The notes below the pieces were generated by a model that did not search any database, was not told the origin of the DNA, and was given only the letters and a program-made list of their open reading frames with translations. DNA of 64,000 bases from Candidatus Poribacteria bacterium (lineage in GTDB: Bacteria > Poribacteria > WGA-4E > PCPOR2b): positions 1 to 64,000 of the forward strand of contig JAPPKS010000033.1 of the NCBI GenBank assembly GCA_028819845.1. The letters run 5' to 3'. Both the position numbers and the translations under genes were made by a program. Below are positions 61,598-64,000 of the stretch, one piece after another. Position 1 is the stretch's first letter; each line of letters opens with the position of its first letter.

Positions 61598-62566
61598 ATG
61601 AAAGAGAATAGGAATTGGAAGCCTGTTAATCTCGACGACGTAAAGACTTATCCCATTCGCGATCGAATCAACAAGGTGTCAGTCCGCGATTTTGCCGCTC
61701 CTCTTTCGTCGCACACGGGAATTCGCGAGCATTTATCGTGCTTGCCCAAAATCCTTAAAGCTGCCGATTTCTTGGAATTAGTCGATCAAATCGCCGCGGC
61801 TTATCGGCGGCAAAAGCCGATTATTGTCATGGCGGGCGGGCATGTGGTCAAGTGTGGATTGAGCAGAATTCTAATCAATTTGATGGAGCGCGGCATTATC
61901 ACTGCCCTTGTATTCAACGGCGCAACGAGCATCCACGATTTTGAAATCGCCCTCATCGGAGAGACATCGGAAGATGTCGGTCGATACCTTCAGTCCGGCG
62001 AGTTTGGCATGGTTGAAGAAACCGGGCGATTCATGAATGAAGCCATCTGCGACGCAGCCGCCAAGGGTAGCGGTATGGGAGAAGGTCTGGGACGAAAATT
62101 GATTGAACTGGACGCACAATTTCAGGATACGAGCCTTCTCGCCGCAGCTTGCCGGCTCGGCATTCCCGTTACGGTGCATGTCGCAATTGGGTCAGATATT
62201 ATTCATCAACACCCGTTGGCAAATGGTGCAGCTATCGGAGAGACTAGTTTCACAGATTTTCGAATATTGACTGCGGTCGTCGCTGAACTCGGGGATGGCG
62301 GGGTAATCCTGAACCTCGGTTCTGCAGTGATACTGCCCGAAGTCTTTCTCAAGGCGTTAACGATCGCTCGAAATCTCGGACATCAAGTCACCCACTTTAC
62401 CACTGCGGATTTCGATATGATTCAGCAGTACCGTCCCCTAGAAAACGTCGTCAAACGCCCGACAGTCATCGGCGGAAAGGGGTTTACCTTTACCGGACAC
62501 CACGAAATCATGATTCCGCTTTTGGCTGGCGCCATAGTTGAAAGAATAGAAGAAGGCACAGAGTAA
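61598..62566 (+). CDS. Conserved protein of unknown function
   Basis: 322 aa, soluble, no signal. Well-defined blocks are MAGGHVVKCGLSRILINLMERG (about 76-97), FNGATSIHDFEIALIGETSEDV (about 107-128), LNLGSAVILPEVFLKAL (about 238-254) and TGHHEIMIPLL (about 302-312). Proteins with these blocks are widespread in deltaproteobacteria-like genomes as hypotheticals, as I remember. A nucleotide or sugar-phosphate role is possible from the Gly-rich AGGH start, but I do not claim it. ATG 61598 has no clear ribosome site. Confidence 0.6.
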   Translation: MKENRNWKPVNLDDVKTYPIRDRINKVSVRDFAAPLSSHTGIREHLSCLPKILKAADFLELVDQIAAAYRRQKPIIVMAGGHVVKCGLSRILINLMERGIITALVFNGATSIHDFEIALIGETSEDVGRYLQSGEFGMVEETGRFMNEAICDAAAKGSGMGEGLGRKLIELDAQFQDTSLLAAACRLGIPVTVHVAIGSDIIHQHPLANGAAIGETSFTDFRILTAVVAELGDGGVILNLGSAVILPEVFLKALTIARNLGHQVTHFTTADFDMIQQYRPLENVVKRPTVIGGKGFTFTGHHEIMIPLLAGAIVERIEEGTE

Positions 62567-62633
62567 CCGGCGCCGCAATGTGCTAAAAGGGCAACTAGCA
62601 AACTTGGAGAGGTCGAAGATTTAACATAAATGA

Positions 62634-63692
62634 TTACTCCGCTTGCGCATCAACGGCAATTTTTATGACCGTTTCGCCGCCTAACCGATACTTTCCATCC
62701 AGCGCATCAAAACCCTCCCGGACGCGGGAAAGCGGTAGTTTATGACTCACCATGTCGGCGAAAGGAAATTCATTTTTCTCAAGTATTGGGAACCCGCGTA
62801 CAAAATGTTCATCCCAGCTTCCCCATACTGCCTCTAAACGGATATTATTAACCATCAGCAATTGGTTCGGATTGAAGTCTATCGAGCCGACATCGACAAA
62901 GTGGCCGACCTCACAAAAAGTGCCGCTGTGCTTGACGTAGCCCAATCCCTCCGGGATAGCTGGTAGGAACCCGGCGCACTCAAAGACAACATCTGCGCCG
63001 GCGTTTTTGGGAGTATGTGATTTGACTAGCTCGGTGCGCTCAGCCACCGACGTTACCTTCTCGATGTCAATAGTAACATCGGCACCCATCCGGCTGGCGA
63101 GTTCAAGCCGCTCTGCGGGTCCGCCAACCATAATCAGCTTTGCAGCACCGCTGACCTTTGCGCACGCCAACGTCACCAACCCGATTGCGCCGGAACCCTG
63201 AATAACAACCGTATCTCCAAACTGCAGTTTGGCGCGCATCACGGCATGTACGCCGATGGTGAACGGCTCCGTCATCACGGCTGCTTCTTGCGGCAGGTCT
63301 GTTTTGATGAAACAGGTACGCGGACAACAGAGGTAAATGTAATCGGCGAACCCGCCGCGAAAATGCGGCGGTTTATCCGGATTATATTGGAAACCGTACC
63401 CGCCGTCGTCGGCTGCCGGTGCGAATATGACTCGATCTCCTTCACGGATGGGATTGCCGACGTAGTCAGACTTTACGTCCTTCCCAAGTGCCTCCACAAT
63501 CCCTACATTCTCATGCCCCAATAAAACCTCTTCGTCGAACCCTTTTTGCCAGAAGTGTAGGTCAGTACCGCAAATGCCCGCCAATTCCTGTCGGAGTAGA
63601 ACCGTATCCGGTTCCGGATCTGGCACGGGATACTCGCGAACCTCGAAATCTTGTCCCTGTGCTATAACTGCTCTGCCTGTTCGCCCCATCAT
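62634..63692 (-). CDS. Medium-chain zinc-type dehydrogenase
   Basis: 352 aa from the first of two adjacent ATG codons at 63692, with AAGGAG upstream; an upstream start at 63806 lacks a site. The catalytic zinc region has GICGTDLHFW and LLGHENVG. The NAD(P)-binding fold has VVIQGSGAIGLVTLACAKVSG. The four-Cys structural zinc loop of classical alcohol dehydrogenases is missing; that stretch reads ADDGGYGFQYNPDKPP instead. Likely a sugar, polyol or alcohol dehydrogenase; substrate unknown. Divergent from the partial gene at the window edge. Confidence 0.83.
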   Translation of the reverse strand: MMGRTGRAVIAQGQDFEVREYPVPDPEPDTVLLRQELAGICGTDLHFWQKGFDEEVLLGHENVGIVEALGKDVKSDYVGNPIREGDRVIFAPAADDGGYGFQYNPDKPPHFRGGFADYIYLCCPRTCFIKTDLPQEAAVMTEPFTIGVHAVMRAKLQFGDTVVIQGSGAIGLVTLACAKVSGAAKLIMVGGPAERLELASRMGADVTIDIEKVTSVAERTELVKSHTPKNAGADVVFECAGFLPAIPEGLGYVKHSGTFCEVGHFVDVGSIDFNPNQLLMVNNIRLEAVWGSWDEHFVRGFPILEKNEFPFADMVSHKLPLSRVREGFDALDGKYRLGGETVIKIAVDAQAE

Positions 63693-63853
63693 TTTTCTCC
63701 TTGTTTCATTATCGTTAAAAGGTTTATAATACGTAACGGCAATCACGATTATACTCGAATCCCGACCCTGAATCAAAAGAAAATCCGCGCTAACGATTTG
63801 AGGCATGACTTGCGTCCGAAAGAAAAAATGTGAGTGGATTCGAGTGCCATTTC

Positions 63854-64000
63854 ATGACAAGGTTATCCCGAATGAGATCAAAACACAAATCAGGCAGAGC
63901 GTTCGCTGTATCGATCTTTGTGCATATTATCGCCGGTATCGTTGGGTTCTTTTTCTGGCCCAACTCTGACCTGCGATTGGATGAAGGGGCAGTGAACGCT
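63854..64000 (+). CDS. TonB-like protein, N-terminus only (cut by window edge)
   Basis: ATG 63854 or 63872. The visible part is a basic start (RSKHKSGR), one membrane helix (FAVSIFVHIIAGIVGFFFW) and the beginning of a periplasmic stretch. This is the plan of a TonB-type protein. Whether it ends in TonB or DUF4159, like the gene at 42385, lies beyond the window. Confidence 0.5.
   Translation, partial: MTRLSRMRSKHKSGRAFAVSIFVHIIAGIVGFFFWPNSDLRLDEGAVNA

Overview
The window looks like a Gram-negative, sponge-symbiont or pelagic type bacterium of the Candidatus Poribacteria kind. This is an inference from gene content and intergenic repeat style; no rRNA is present to test it. Supporting signs are outer-membrane TonB-dependent receptors, an RND efflux system, many Shine-Dalgarno-led genes with ATG, GTG and TTG starts, an enolase-superfamily enzyme, an orphan LarA, a PaoABC-type molybdoenzyme, and hairpin repeats packed between genes. 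I recognised no tRNA, rRNA, complete insertion sequence or CRISPR array. One structured RNA, the RNase P RNA, lies near 60.3-60.7 kb.

Layout. 0-5.3 kb: a membrane spermidine-synthase-like protein with a DUF2617 partner, then a DUF6178-like protein apparently split into two overlapping genes, then a repeat field with a 306-bp tandem period. 5.3-12.4 kb: core genes thrS (no TGS domain), a NifS-like desulfurase and rluD, then a sigma-54 activator whose receiver has lost its phosphoacceptor Asp. 12.4-21.1 kb: LarA, a CopD-like membrane protein, an operon for a periplasmic PaoABC-like aldehyde oxidoreductase with a small Cys-rich protein, DUF5990, an ankyrin protein and an outer-membrane-barrel-like protein.

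21.2-51.4 kb is an accessory region dominated by metal handling. Block 1 (21.3-26.8 kb) holds a small His/Cys membrane protein, a His/Asp-rich lipoprotein, a MerC-like protein, an ABC ATPase, an FtsX-type permease, a second His-rich lipoprotein and a DUF3299 protein, a layout resembling the zinc-regulated zrg operon of Vibrio. A type II restriction-modification pair follows, then a heavy-metal RND efflux operon (CusCBA-like with a His-rich adaptor), a 28-blade secreted beta-propeller protein and a TonB-like/DUF4159 fusion. Block 2 (43.8-51.4 kb) repeats the first genes of block 1. They share 1,088 identical bases flanked by diverged sequence, which points to gene conversion. In block 2 the MerC-like protein reads straight into a ZnuD-like TonB-dependent receptor. 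A second receptor follows with an unrelated N-terminal module, and a decayed gene fragment between the two receptors records a tandem duplication.

51.5-64 kb: a VIT/VWA protein with a secretin-like C-terminal part, an enolase-superfamily enzyme, a secreted PPP-like phosphatase followed by a decayed copy of itself, a frameshifted His-repeat lipoprotein, rnpB, an exported PCMT-like methyltransferase, a conserved unknown, a medium-chain dehydrogenase, and the start of a TonB-like protein cut by the window edge.

How the genes may work together: the two receptors would bring zinc (or a related metal) across the outer membrane. His-rich lipoproteins and small His/Cys proteins would buffer it in the periplasm, the FtsX-type ABC system and DUF3299 protein would be the zrg-like partner, and the RND system would expel excess. 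All family calls are from visible motifs and memory of the families; no database search was run.
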